Shown: positions 34,755 to 43,736 of the stretch, in pieces
Position numbering within the stretch: position 1 is the stretch's first letter
Layout of the letters: each line of letters begins with the position of its first letter
Assembly: GCA_038373865.1 (NCBI GenBank)
Contig: JAXGGA010004733.1
Span: 21,072-85,071 of the forward strand
Direction of reading: 5' to 3'
Origin: Uloborus plumipes
Lineage: Eukaryota; Arthropoda; Arachnida; Araneae; Uloboridae
Length of the DNA: 64,000 bases
Translations under genes and position numbers: made by a program
The notes under the pieces: generated by a model
Told to the model about the DNA's origin: nothing
The model's database searches: none
The model's input: only the letters and a program-made list of their open reading frames with translations

Positions 34755-35864
34755 GAAATATTTACTTGTTTTATTGAAATTGATTTGATAAACAAATCCA
34801 AAGAAAAATATATCTTGCATTGTTTTAATCATTTTATTACCGCAATGACATGAAGTTATTGTAAAAATAAAACATTTATCAAAGTTAACTCAAGAAATTG
34901 AAGTTATAATTTATTTTGTTTGAAATGATTAAAAAACAAAAACACCTCTTATTTTCAGGCACTTGAGCTCCCCATGGACTCGAGGTCTTCCTCTGGCTCA
35001 AGCACATTCAGTGGAGGCTCTTTCCGACCTGGATCCGGCACACCTTTCCAATATCCAGAAACGGGCTCTTCCACATCTCCTTACATGCACATGTATCATC
35101 CACATGGCAACCACCATCACTTGCATCGTATGAACTTTGTGAGATCTACGCGTTTCCCCACGAGCATCAATCCCTCTTCAGGCAACCCTCCTTTGGGTGG
35201 ACAGAACTACCATAGTGAAGAAGCATGGACAAAGGACATGACAGTAGCATCGCGAAAAGACTATTTAGATTCTGATAAAATTGAAATGTGTGGGGATCTC
35301 AATTCCTATGTGCAGCTATCGCGAGATAAGGGTGCAAAAAAGGATCATGACTACTCTTACCCAGTCATGGACAGTTACAAATCAACTCGAGGAGAGCCAC
35401 CTCGAAAAAATCCCTTCGACGCATTTAGTAGCCAGCCTGCCCCTCGCCTCCCCGTCAAAGCGAAGAAAAAGAAAGATTGGCGCAAGAAGGATAACCGGAA
35501 AACTATGTCCTTTGCTCGTGCGCAGTGCCGCTATTGCCTGGAAACATACTCCGAAGCCGATAATCACTGTGGCAGCTGTGAGTATGCACCGGACCCTGTG
35601 CTGGCATGTATTGGTGCTGCAACATGCCTCTCTTGTGCTCAGTGCATGTTATACCATTGCATGTCTGACAGTGAGGGGGACTTTGGGGGGCACGAACATC
35701 CTTGTACTTGTGACACTTCGGATAGGCGCTGCCCCAAGCGCTGGACTGCTCTCGCGTTACTCTCTCTGATTGTGCCCTGTCTCTGGTGCTACCTTCCATG
35801 CCGTGCCTGCCATCGATGTGGAGTGAGATGTGGTGTTTGTGGTGGCAGGCATGACCCTGCCTGA
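18500..35864 (+). CDS. Spred: Sprouty-related EVH1-domain protein (Spred), five exons
   Basis: Coding exons 18500-18522, 21696-21873, 26109-26277, 29381-29439 and 34959-35864 join in frame to 1,335 nt, or 444 residues plus stop. Every junction is GT-AG. Residues ~10-122 are an EVH1 domain, with [15 protein letters not shown] (Trp29) and [18 protein letters not shown]. Residues ~333-440 are the Cys-rich Sprouty domain ([32 protein letters not shown]-like [20 protein letters not shown]). Known Spred proteins recruit neurofibromin to the membrane through EVH1 and inhibit Ras-Raf-ERK signalling; the Sprouty domain anchors the protein to membranes. A Kit-binding domain is not recognisable in residues ~150-300, which are Ser/Gly/His-rich and then basic ([12 protein letters not shown]). 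The 444-residue length is normal for the family. The start is the first of two ATGs; the second is in frame. Confidence 0.95.
18523..21695 (+). other. Spred intron 1
   Basis: AT-rich intron (GTAAGT...TCTAG). I see no transposon ends, RNA gene or convincing extra exon. Short frames such as 18758-19045 (minus) and 20361-20549 have no family resemblance. Confidence 0.6.
21696..21873 (+). CDS. Spred: Spred coding exon 2 (EVH1, first half)
   Basis: Acceptor TCTGTCTAG, donor GTAAGT. Encodes residues 8-67 with [16 protein letters not shown] and [12 protein letters not shown]. Ends in phase 0. Confidence 0.95.
21874..23781 (+). other. First part of Spred intron 2
   Basis: AT-rich intron with poly-A and poly-T tracts (22690, 23110). 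The 110-residue frame at 22407-22739 is hydrophobic and low in complexity, with no splice logic tying it to Spred. No transposon end was recognised before 23782. Confidence 0.5.
23790..24586. mobile_element. hAT element with GGGTTT subterminal arrays
   Basis: Left end CTGGGTTGC (first bases degenerate from CAGGGTTGC), right end GCAACCCTG, and a perfect 8-bp TSD ACTGTATG (23782-23789, 24587-24594). About 110 bp at each end consist of GGGTTTTATTGGGTTTT-type repeats, in opposite orientation. The AT-rich centre has no transposase. It lies in Spred intron 2. Confidence 0.88.
24645..26063. mobile_element. hAT element with GCCGGCTTTTTT subterminal arrays
   Basis: Left end CAGGGTTGC, right end TCAACCCTG, and an 8-bp TSD GTTTTTTT (24637-24644, 26064-26071). 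Both ends are packed with AAAAAAGCCGGC and its variants. It is 1,419 bp with no transposase. It lies in Spred intron 2, only 50 bp from the preceding element, and ends 45 bp before exon 3. Confidence 0.85.
26109..26277 (+). CDS. Spred: Spred coding exon 3 (EVH1, second half)
   Basis: Acceptor TTTTTTTAG, donor GTAATG. Encodes residues 68-123 with [16 protein letters not shown] and [19 protein letters not shown]. Thr100 in FGLTF is at a position conserved in the family. Ends in phase 1. Confidence 0.95.
26278..29380 (+). other. Spred intron 3
   Basis: Contains the 151-bp hAT MITE at 27670 and otherwise AT-rich sequence with a T tract followed by a G tract (28570-28618). A frame at 26422-26682 follows a cryptic TTTGCAG acceptor but shows no resemblance to Spred or another family, so I do not call it an exon. 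Confidence 0.5.
27670..27820. mobile_element. hAT MITE, family CAGGGNCGTCATTT (copy 2)
   Basis: Ends CAGGGACGTCATTT and AAATGACGGGCCTG, with a perfect 8-bp TSD GCTTTGTA (27662-27669, 27821-27828). The interior matches copy 1 at 6945 (ACACAATGAAATTT, CATGCCCAC, AATGCATTGATTTC). 151 bp. Confidence 0.9.
29381..29439 (+). CDS. Spred: Spred coding exon 4
   Basis: Acceptor CTCATTTAAG, donor GTAAGT. Encodes about 20 acidic residues, [19 protein letters not shown], joining the EVH1 domain to the variable region. Phase 1 in and phase 0 out, which closes the frame with its neighbours. Confidence 0.88.
29521..31204 (+). mobile_element. Non-autonomous Helitron in Spred intron 4
   Basis: 5' end TCTCTACTAATAATAAAG preceded by A. 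The 3' end has the hairpin CACGG-GCAAAG-CCGTG (31176-31191), then GCGGGTACCGCTAG, followed by T. TC...CTAG between A and T with a subterminal hairpin is the Helitron hallmark. 1,684 bp with no Rep/helicase. It starts 81 bp after exon 4. The inner part (about 30600-31060) is a distinct repeat that recurs at 31640-33380. Confidence 0.85.
31205..31640. other. Intron 4 sequence between Helitron and second repeat copy
   Basis: Contains a degenerate repeat with 'ggtaaaggaagtattgtgatcgcg' and a GTATGTATGTGTGT tract near 31560. The phrases resemble non-coding tails of common arthropod repeats. No termini were found. Confidence 0.35.
31640..33380 (+). repeat. Second copy of the Helitron cargo repeat, split by an insertion
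   Basis: 31650-31796 matches 30598-30750 (GGTTGCATTCGAATGTTCC, GGGGGTGTTTTACCCC, CACTTGGCGATAT). 33064-33330 matches 30751-30985 (GCCAACTTGG, TTGGCGATATTTTGC, TTCTGCACTGTTTCG). The two halves are separated by about 1.27 kb absent from the first copy. The repeat is rich in CCAAGTTGGCGA-like palindromic words. Confidence 0.7.
31797..33063. mobile_element. ~1.27-kb insertion, possible solo LTR
   Basis: Its limits come from comparing the split repeat with its intact copy at 30600-31060. The flanks read GGCCG on the left and GGTCG on the right, compatible with a 5-bp TSD carrying one mismatch. The right edge ends TCTAACA, so on the minus strand it would begin TGTTAGA, as an LTR might. The interior is less AT-rich than the intron around it. 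The open frame at 32170-32394 has no recognisable domain. Confidence 0.4.
33381..34958. other. 3' part of Spred intron 4
   Basis: Holds a ~95-bp degenerate repeat piece (33990-34170), a C/G-run-rich stretch (34255-34350), a 25-bp phrase GTGTGGGGTCCATACCAGATTTTT at 34687 shared with 31057, and a long T tract (34728-34754). A minus-strand frame at 33637-33819 looks less random than its surroundings but matches nothing I know. Confidence 0.4.
34959..35864 (+). CDS. Spred: Spred terminal coding exon (Sprouty domain)
   Basis: Acceptor TTATTTTCAG, stop TGA at 35862-35864. Encodes residues 144-444. It starts [15 protein letters not shown], then a His-rich patch, then [20 protein letters not shown], which resembles the motif just upstream of the Sprouty domain in other Spreds. 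A basic patch and the Cys-rich domain follow. A single large 3' exon carrying the whole Sprouty domain is typical. Confidence 0.97.
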   Translation, partial: ALELPMDSRSSSGSSTFSGGSFRPGSGTPFQYPETGSSTSPYMHMYHPHGNHHHLHRMNFVRSTRFPTSINPSSGNPPLGGQNYHSEEAWTKDMTVASRKDYLDSDKIEMCGDLNSYVQLSRDKGAKKDHDYSYPVMDSYKSTRGEPPRKNPFDAFSSQPAPRLPVKAKKKKDWRKKDNRKTMSFARAQCRYCLETYSEADNHCGSCEYAPDPVLACIGAATCLSCAQCMLYHCMSDSEGDFGGHEHPCTCDTSDRRCPKRWTALALLSLIVPCLWCYLPCRACHRCGVRCGVCGGRHDPA

Positions 35865-38800
35865 GGAATTGCATTTTTTGTTAGATATGAATATTAACTG
35901 GATTTCATCAAATAGTGGTGGCAAAATGGAAACATGCAACTTCGACCCAGTCACCATGTGGTGCCCGAGCATGTTTTGCAAATGGGTATTAAGATGTTTT
36001 CACATTGTGATTCCTAGAACCACGTGAATGCAAGTAAGCCCCGCAAAGCTGAGTTTGTAGGGAAGTGATGAGAAAAGAAGGAACTTAATGCCTGACTACT
36101 GTGCTAAAATTCATAGTATCTTATTAGTAACTGAGAATTGTAACAGAATTATTTTATTTTGGCTTGATACAAAATCAAACTACATCTACACTAATAACTT
36201 GAAAAATATCCTTTTTGGATTTATATTTGCATAGATCTGAGACATATTACTTATTCATATGCATCCTTTTATGTTGAAAGTTGTCTTCCCCAGTTTGCTT
36301 TGTTGTTGGTTTACTTTAATTTTGAAATAACAGCATAAAACTTTAAAATGACATTTTCCCGAATACTTTTTTTTCCCATTTCAGACAAAGTGTTAAACTG
36401 TTAAGACATTTTTTAAGAATGAATTTTAAAGAAATGTTAATGAACATTGTTACATTCTCATTCAAAACTAAGGCAACAAAAACGTTACGAATTGAACTAC
36501 AAGCAAATACAGAATATTTCGGTTACATGATGATGTAACTGAGCTGTTCAGTATTTGCAAGCAATTCTCCCTTAGCCCTGGCCATGGGGCAGTCCTTTGT
36601 AATTTTATTTGAACTGTTATTTTATTTCCTTTTCTAATATTTGGTTATTAGGTTGTTTATATTTATTCAGATTGAGGAGTAAGTGTAGTCCATGTAAGAT
36701 CTGTAGGAAATTAAAAACAAAATAACTTACTTTTTATAGTTTATCTCAAACTAAAAAAAATATTTAAAGTTACCTTTATTCAAATCATACTTATTTGCAA
36801 CTATGCTTTTTCTGAAATAGTCCATTTTTTAGTTAGAAAGAAAGTAAAATATGTGGGTAATTTATCTACATTGCACATTAATGAAAAAAAAAAAAGATAT
36901 TTTTGATATGTTAACCATAATATTTTTGCTATCATTTTTATTTATTTTTTGTCCCCTCCATCTCTTTTGAATAAAATATATTCTTTGCAGGATGACGTAT
37001 TTGATAATAATTGTGCCTAAAAACAAATATAATGAGTGAGCTTACAGAATTGAGGTTTTCTGAAAATGATCCATTTAATATCAGTGTCTCTTAACCAAGA
37101 ACAAATGCTTCCAATATTTTCTGCACAAAAGTATAAATTGGTTGTGTTTTAACCAAGAACATATGCTTCCAATGTTTTCTGCACAAAAGTATAAATTGGT
37201 TGTGTATATGTTCAATCATGAGTTTTTGTTGAGTTTCCATTTTGCCACCTTTTGACAAAGACATTTTTGTAAAATTAATGTCAAACCATCTCGGTGTTGT
37301 TTGAAATGGCTGCAATGTCTCAAGTATAAAATTTGACAACCTAAGCCAATTGTGAAGCATACTGATCCAGAATTACTGAGCTTGTAAGCTTAAAAGGAAA
37401 AAGATTTTGTGTATTTAACAGAGTGAAGCAAGTTTAAAATGAATTTATGCTCAACATTGTATTTAAGTTTTTTTATGATGTTGAATATTTTTTCACATTA
37501 TAATAATAGTTATGTCTTTTCTTTTATTCTAACAATATTCTGAAGCATAACATTAAATATTTCATTGTTAATTAATGTTTTTTTTTTCTTTTCCTTTAAT
37601 GTTTGTTCTTCTGTGCATTCATAACTTATTGTATTTGTTTAGCACTATGGCTTAAGTTTTTGTACTGTTATTTTTTCAACACTAGGAACTATTTGGAATT
37701 TATCCAAAAGACAATCGTTAAGTGGTGCCTTTTTTCTAATCAGCACCAATTGGCATATGGGGGTTTTGCTATGGTAAAGTTGTGTTTTAGAGATAATTAG
37801 TTTTTAAAATATGTGGTTTGCAAGAAAATATATTCATGTATTTTTACTGTTATATTACAGAAAGTCCTTAAAGTTTGGGAGAACTATGTTCCATTAAAAC
37901 TAAAAAATGATCTTTCTATAGTAATATAAGTTTCAAGATCTCACAAAATCAAATAAAAGAAAAAAGGCATTAAAACTTGTCAATTTATCTGTGCATGAAA
38001 AATATATACCAAGTGTGAAATAATTAGTTTGAAGCAACCAAAATTATTGATCTCTGTAAAATGCAAAATACGGTATAAGCTTAGTTTATGATTGCCAAAA
38101 CACTGAAAAACTCATAGTTAAATCAGGAAAGCTTTGATATCAATTAAACAGTTGAAGCTATTAATAATTAAATAAATACTTACCAAGGTTTAACATACTT
38201 ATGTTTCAGCACTAAGTAACTGCCCTTAAGCCAGGGCTAAGGCAGAAACATGCAATACTGCTGTTCATGGATGGAATAAACGAGCTGGTGGTGTATTGCA
38301 TACGTATGTTTCGCTTGAAAAAAAACATTTCAAAAAAAAAAAAAAACTGCTTAAAAAAATACCTTTTATTGATTGTTAAACATGTTTATTGTTTAACACA
38401 CCTAAAACTAATGGCTCATAAAAAAGAACTCATTGCTTATATTATGCCATATATACTTTTCAGGGATCAGGAAGACATGCTTAAACTTTCTTTATCTGCA
38501 CAATTGTGATTTTAGCTTTCAACAGGGTTTTAAATAGGGATCTGTTTGTCACTACTCTGCCATAGGGTATCCAGGACTGACTCCACCGGCTTTTATATGT
38601 ATTTCATTATGCTCTTTAGTTTTTGAAAGGTGGGGAGAACAAAAAAAATGCATAGTTAAGCATTATAGCTAGTACAATGTCTGTTAAACATATACTAGGA
38701 TATTTCTGATGACTGATAATTGGCTCTAGACATGTTATTAAAGTTTAGAGGTTTTAACTCAAAATTAAGTCCAGACCAGTGAAATGTGAGCTACCTCAAT

Positions 38801-40440
38801 TTTTTAAAGTTTTAGTCTAACTCTAATGAAGAGAAACTCTCTTCAATCTGATCTTCTTGTTCCTAAAAACTTTTTATTCAGAAAGATTTTAATGGCGCAA
38901 TTTAATTGTTTTGAAGTTGTTGACTGGGAATTCTTTGCTAGTTTTTTATTTTAATTATTTATTCTTTTCTTTTTTATGTATTTCATTTTAAACTTGCTTC
39001 ACTATCTTCAAATTGTATTCAGTATCATTTCACGGAAAAATATTGAGTTTGTATCTATTGAAAAGTGTAAGTTCCTATCATTGCTGCAGATGTGTCAATA
39101 ATATACCATATAAAGTTACAATCCGGTTGAAAATTTAGGATATTCATTTTGTGGAATGTAATGAGATGCATTTTTGTATGCATACATCCACCTACTTGAT
39201 CTCTTTTTTATGCATACTGAAGCTAATAAGTTTTTTTTTTTAATATTATAAGGTACTGAAATGGTATTAAAGAGTGCTTTAAACCAATAAGAACTAATAT
39301 GCCTAAAGTAACTTGTATACTTATCTAAAAAATTAATGCATTAACATAAAAGGAAAAAATTACTTGTAGTCTGCTTCAAAAGTATATATAATATATATTT
39401 TAAGTGAGTACTTTCTTTTTAACATTCGTTTTTATTGGTGTACGGAAATTTCTCTAAAGAAATTATTTGCATAATGTTTCATATTTATTTCTGATGTGTC
39501 TAAAGAGCTGTTGTTATAACTTAGAAGCATTAGGTTTGAATTTTAGAATAGAAACACACAAATTATTTATTAAAGAACTTGACTTTAAATTTAACTATCA
39601 ACAAAGCCGCCATGAGTTTCTTTGATTATTTCTATTTTTAAACTGTTGTATTTTAAGATTTCTCCCCCCCCCCCCCCCCCCCCCAACTACAATACTGAAT
39701 ATAGATTTGTGTATTCGTTACTTTAGGTATTTGAGCCTCTTTCATTAAGGAAAAAAACAGATTAATGAAAAATTGATTTTCATTTACCTGCCATAGCTAT
39801 TTAATAAGTGTACTGTTTGTTTTTAAAAGCATTCTAAATGCAAAAGTGACTATTGCAACAGTGTTTCTTTAAACTGAATTTTTGCTCATGTGTTATGATT
39901 TAGCTCTTTCTTCCCATGTGAGTATAAATTTCGTGAAAAAAACTGTAATCTTCTATAAAAAAAATGTATGTAATGAAATATTTTTCAGAAAATGCTTGCT
40001 ATTAATTTATTTTTCATTATATGTATATTTATAAGCATGTAAAAATATGTTCCCATAAAGTATTTTTCTTCAGATTATCAAAAAGGAAATTAGCACGAAA
40101 CAAATGAAGTTTATAATGCCTGTTTTTCACTTGCATGTTATAGTTTATAATGAAAATTTTGTAAAGAGGAAGTAATCAAAAATATCCAATCTGTTGTTGA
40201 TTAGATGTTGAATTATTTTGAAATTCTACAAATAAAATTTATAAGAAAATCATGAAGAAAATGCATTTTATATAGTTAGTTTGAAACTGTCCTTATGTTG
40301 AATTTTTATGTATTATAAAACTGAATAAATATATCAATTTCTTTTCTTGTTTTCTGAAATGGAGTCATATATGTAATGATTTATGCTGACACGTTCTCAT
40401 TAGTATCTCACATTTATACACATGATTTCAGAAAAGTTTC
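35865..40440 (+). other. Probable long 3' UTR and downstream intergenic region of Spred
   Basis: AT-rich and without transposon ends, unlike the flanking DNA. Several AATAAA hexamers are present (for example near 36971, 37952, 40232 and 40324), so the cleavage site cannot be chosen. A 22-C run lies at about 39664-39684. The lack of transposons over 4.5 kb suggests that much of this is transcribed UTR. Confidence 0.45.
37091..37206 (+). repeat. 58-bp direct tandem duplication
   Basis: Two adjacent copies (37091-37148, 37149-37206) share TTAACCAAGAACA-ATGCTTCCAAT-TTTTCTGCACAAAAG and differ at only a few positions. Confidence 0.9.
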
Positions 40441-40760
40441 CATTATATTTTTTGAGACTTAACGCTAGAGGAGGAGAGTTTAGGAATCTCTCAAAAACAA
40501 TTTTTTAAATTGAAACATCAAAGACGCAGTGTAAGTCGACTTTTGGCAAGTAATATCGGGGAATTCGAAGATCCAACGCCGCAGATTTTTCGAAATTGAG
40601 TCTTAAAAAATGCATATAGACCTTTTAGAAGGCTTTGAGAGAAAGGTTTAGAGTTCGAGAGCTGTTGTCAGAAAACATACTATTTTTTTCTTTTCAAAAA
40701 TTTAGCTCGGGATGCAATTAGATTTCCTGCACGGAATCGTTTGAAATTGCCCTTCGGGCC

Positions 40761-40948
40761 GAATTCAAGTGAAACACCATTGCAATCGCTTCGAAGCGAT
40801 CGCAGTAGACCAAAATTGCAATCGCTACTGGAAGTCGAACAACGATAGAATCGCATCTCGTAGCGATTGTAACGTTTCACTTGAATCCAAATTTGGGAAT
40901 TTGCGATTACATTGGTGAGTTGCGATCGTCCGTGTTTCACTTGAATTC
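40761..40948. mobile_element. MITE with 17-bp TIR GAATTCAAGTGAAACAC (copy 1)
   Basis: Perfect 17-bp TIRs at 40761-40777 and 40932-40948. The interior is rich in GCGATT/AATCGC words and contains an internal foldback (TCGCTTCGAAGCGA). About 150 bp matches, in opposite orientation, the repeat at 47470-47636. The TSD is unclear. The frame at 40680-40940 (minus) is an artefact of this repeat. Confidence 0.7.
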
Positions 40949-41109
40949 CTGCTTAAGATGCTATTAGTAAGTTATAAAAATGGCTTCTTTCGAAACTTCT
41001 GGAAATATTTCAAAATTGAAGCAAAAACTGAACTTGGAGATTTTCTTTGATGTAAATGTGAGGATCGGTGGCTCACCCCGGAAAATTTCAGAAATGCAAG
41101 ACGAGGACT

Positions 41110-42380
41110 CAGTGACCTTTAGTCACCTTTTGAAATTTTGGTTACAATTTTGGTTACTTTTTGTCACCTTTTGGAATTTTAGTCACCTTTTTAAACCTTT
41201 CTTGAAATATGTTTTAGAAAAATTCATTTTTGAATCATAAATTTTTTGAAAAGTATGAATATTTTTTCTTACCTGAAAATAAATGGAATTTTGAAAAAAA
41301 AAAAAAAAAAGTCAAAAATCTGTCATTCAACCATTAAAAAAAAGTTTTTTAACTGTGGCTCATTCACAAAACAAAACCTTTAGGAAGCAACTGTTTAAAA
41401 GTTTCAAGAACAAACTAAAAAAAGGTGCACCTGTTCCAAGGATATTTGGCAGGTTTTTTTTTTTTTTTTAAACAAAATTCTGTTAATGGTTTGCATAGAG
41501 ATGGGGGAAAAACGGGATCAAAGTTCTTATCTTTAATGTTATATTCTTATCTCTTTTCTGCTCTACCTCCCACCTTCCCAAAAGAAAAAACTGGCTGCTG
41601 ATTTCACCCCTTTTCAAATTTAGTTTCATGTTCTGACAAATGCTTTTTCTATGCCATACCGCAAGTCTATTTGACCTTGGAGCATGTGTGAAAGGCATCA
41701 TTGGAAAAATACCCTTTGAAAAATGTAATGCAAGAAAAGAAAATATTAGGAAGAAAGAAGTTATTTGGGAAACATCTTTTTTTTTAAATTAATTTACAGA
41801 TTTTTTTTTTTTTCTCATTTTCAGAAGTGCTTTATTACTATGTGCTTTTTACATTTAATATTGCTGTGGGTTTTTTTTTACAAATATTGATAGCCAATGT
41901 GATATTATTACGTTTATTTCAAGTTGTTATTTTCAAATTTGGGAGATTCTTATTGTTTTTCATAATATAAAACTTTTTTGTGAACGTTATATTTGAAATG
42001 CACAGTTTTTTTGCTCCTGCTAAGATAATTTTATTATTTAAGATTCGCTGATTATCCCGAATAATATATTTCAGTTTCTGGTAGTACTGAATATCAAATA
42101 TGTTCACAATGTTAAAGGCAGGTTTAAGGGCACCAGTTTTTTCAATGTCTTGACCTTACTTCATATATATCCCTATCATATTCATGTTCAGAATCTAAGT
42201 CTTTTAAAATAGTATGTAGAGGTTATTTTCGTAAAAGTCAGAAAAAAGGATAACCGTTTTCTTCTTTTTGAATTCTTAACAAATTACTTTTGATCACCTT
42301 TTAGTTACTTTTTTGTCACCTTTTATTAGTCACCTTTGTTTTAAAATTCGTCACCTTTCTCACCTTTTTCAAAGACCATC
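41110..42380. repeat. TCACCTTTT motif arrays flanking ~1.1 kb
   Basis: At 41115-41195 and at 42288-42375 the sequence repeats (A)GTCACCTTTT several times, in the same orientation at both sites. The outer flanks share CGAGGACT in inverted form (41101 and ~42387). The result looks like an element with subterminal arrays, but the same-strand orientation of the motifs is odd and I found no clean TSD. Confidence 0.35.
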
Positions 42381-42399
42381 AGCAGTCCTCGCCATGGAA

Positions 42400-43712
42400 A
42401 TGGAAATTAAAAAAACGCAATTTTAAACTTCCCTTGGTCTTGTCATATGAGTCAAGACCAGTGCCAGGCTGAGCTATCGCCCGAGTGAGCCATTTGTAAT
42501 TAAAAGTTCTTTATAACTATTTAATGAAAATGTACACAGAACTCAAGGGCGGATCCAGCTTCTGCTTTAAGAGGGGATCAAAGTGCGATTTTTGCAAAAA
42601 CAGGTGGGGGGGGTGACAATTTTTTTGAAACATATGCTCAAAAATTGCAGTTTTAGTGAAAATTTGCTAGTTTAAGGGAAGGCTGTTACCCCCTCCTCTG
42701 GATCCGTGGCGAAAAATGAATAAAACTGAAGCACCACTAAATTTGGTGACCTGTCCATCAGAAACCTTATCCGTAATCAGATGTTGGGTATTGCAATTAG
42801 GCTTTGCAGCACTCCTATATTTTTCCATACATCTGGGGGGGGGGGCGTATTTTTTAGTTCCTACTTCCTTGTTTCTTGAATTTCTCCCCGTTGGTTCTCC
42901 GACGCCGTGATTTCCACTGAGAAACGTTTTTTTTTTTTTTTTCTTTTGGAATCATGCCAAGGCTAAACACGTGTTTCACCGAAAATTACATCCTTTGTTT
43001 GAGATTTTAATCTTTTTGCGTCTTGTAAAAGTTTTATTATTTAATTTGTTGAGGCTGTAACATATATGCTATGCTAAAAATGTCGGAACTTGACCTTAGA
43101 TGTTGTTGGGCTAAATCAACCTTGAAAATAATTAAACATCTATAGTATATCGGATTTTGCTACACCTTGGCATATTCCTCTAATGTGTTAAAAAAGAATG
43201 CAAAAAGATTTTTGATGAATCTCGAATAGTACAGAGTCCTATATGAATACTACGTATTCATATAGGACTCTAGTACAGGTTTTTCTACCCGCTAATGTTT
43301 TCGTCATGTGACAGATTTTTTTTTTTTTTTTTTTTTTTTTAAACAATGAATGCTTACAATTTTCTTTTTTTCTTTTGGGACCTCAAATGTCGAGTAGTCT
43401 TTTTTTTCAAATTGGCAGTTTGTCAACGTCTGGAATCCCTATAACCCAGATCTGCTCACTTTCCTCTGCAGGGGCGCAGTGTGCAACAGGGTGCATCTCA
43501 CTAAACTACCATGCAGGACATAGTCGCAAAGAAGCACACACACACACACCCGACTATACTGATTGAAATTTTCAATGTTAAAACTTTAGAAACGAAAAAA
43601 TAATGCAATGTGTAAAACTTTAAATCACATAGAATGAAAATACTATATTTGTGCAATGAGTTACCACCGAGCTGTGGGTGCATTTGCTTTACTATATTTG
43701 TATTTTACATTT
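42400..43712. other. Intergenic with short repeats
   Basis: Contains a possible decayed MITE at 42547-42706 (GGGCGGATCCAG and CTGGATCCG), T tracts (42930, 43319-43340), a (CA)n run at 43534-43549 and the 39-bp palindrome at 43233. No gene was seen. Confidence 0.4.
43233..43271. repeat. 39-bp perfect palindrome
   Basis: Arms of 18 bp, AGAGTCCTATATGAATAC and its complement, are separated by TAC. A related shorter foldback, TAGAGTCCATATAGGACTCTA, occurs at 47369-47389. Confidence 0.9.
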
Positions 43713-43736
43713 ACACTGAAGTGACAAAAGTCATGG

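Noticed and set aside
40680..40940. 86-residue minus-strand frame, similar to a frame at 47468
   Set aside because: The similarity is due to the shared MITE, not to a gene family.
42547..42706. Possible MITE with GGATCCAG/CTGGATCC
   Set aside because: Ends do not extend symmetrically and no TSD is visible.
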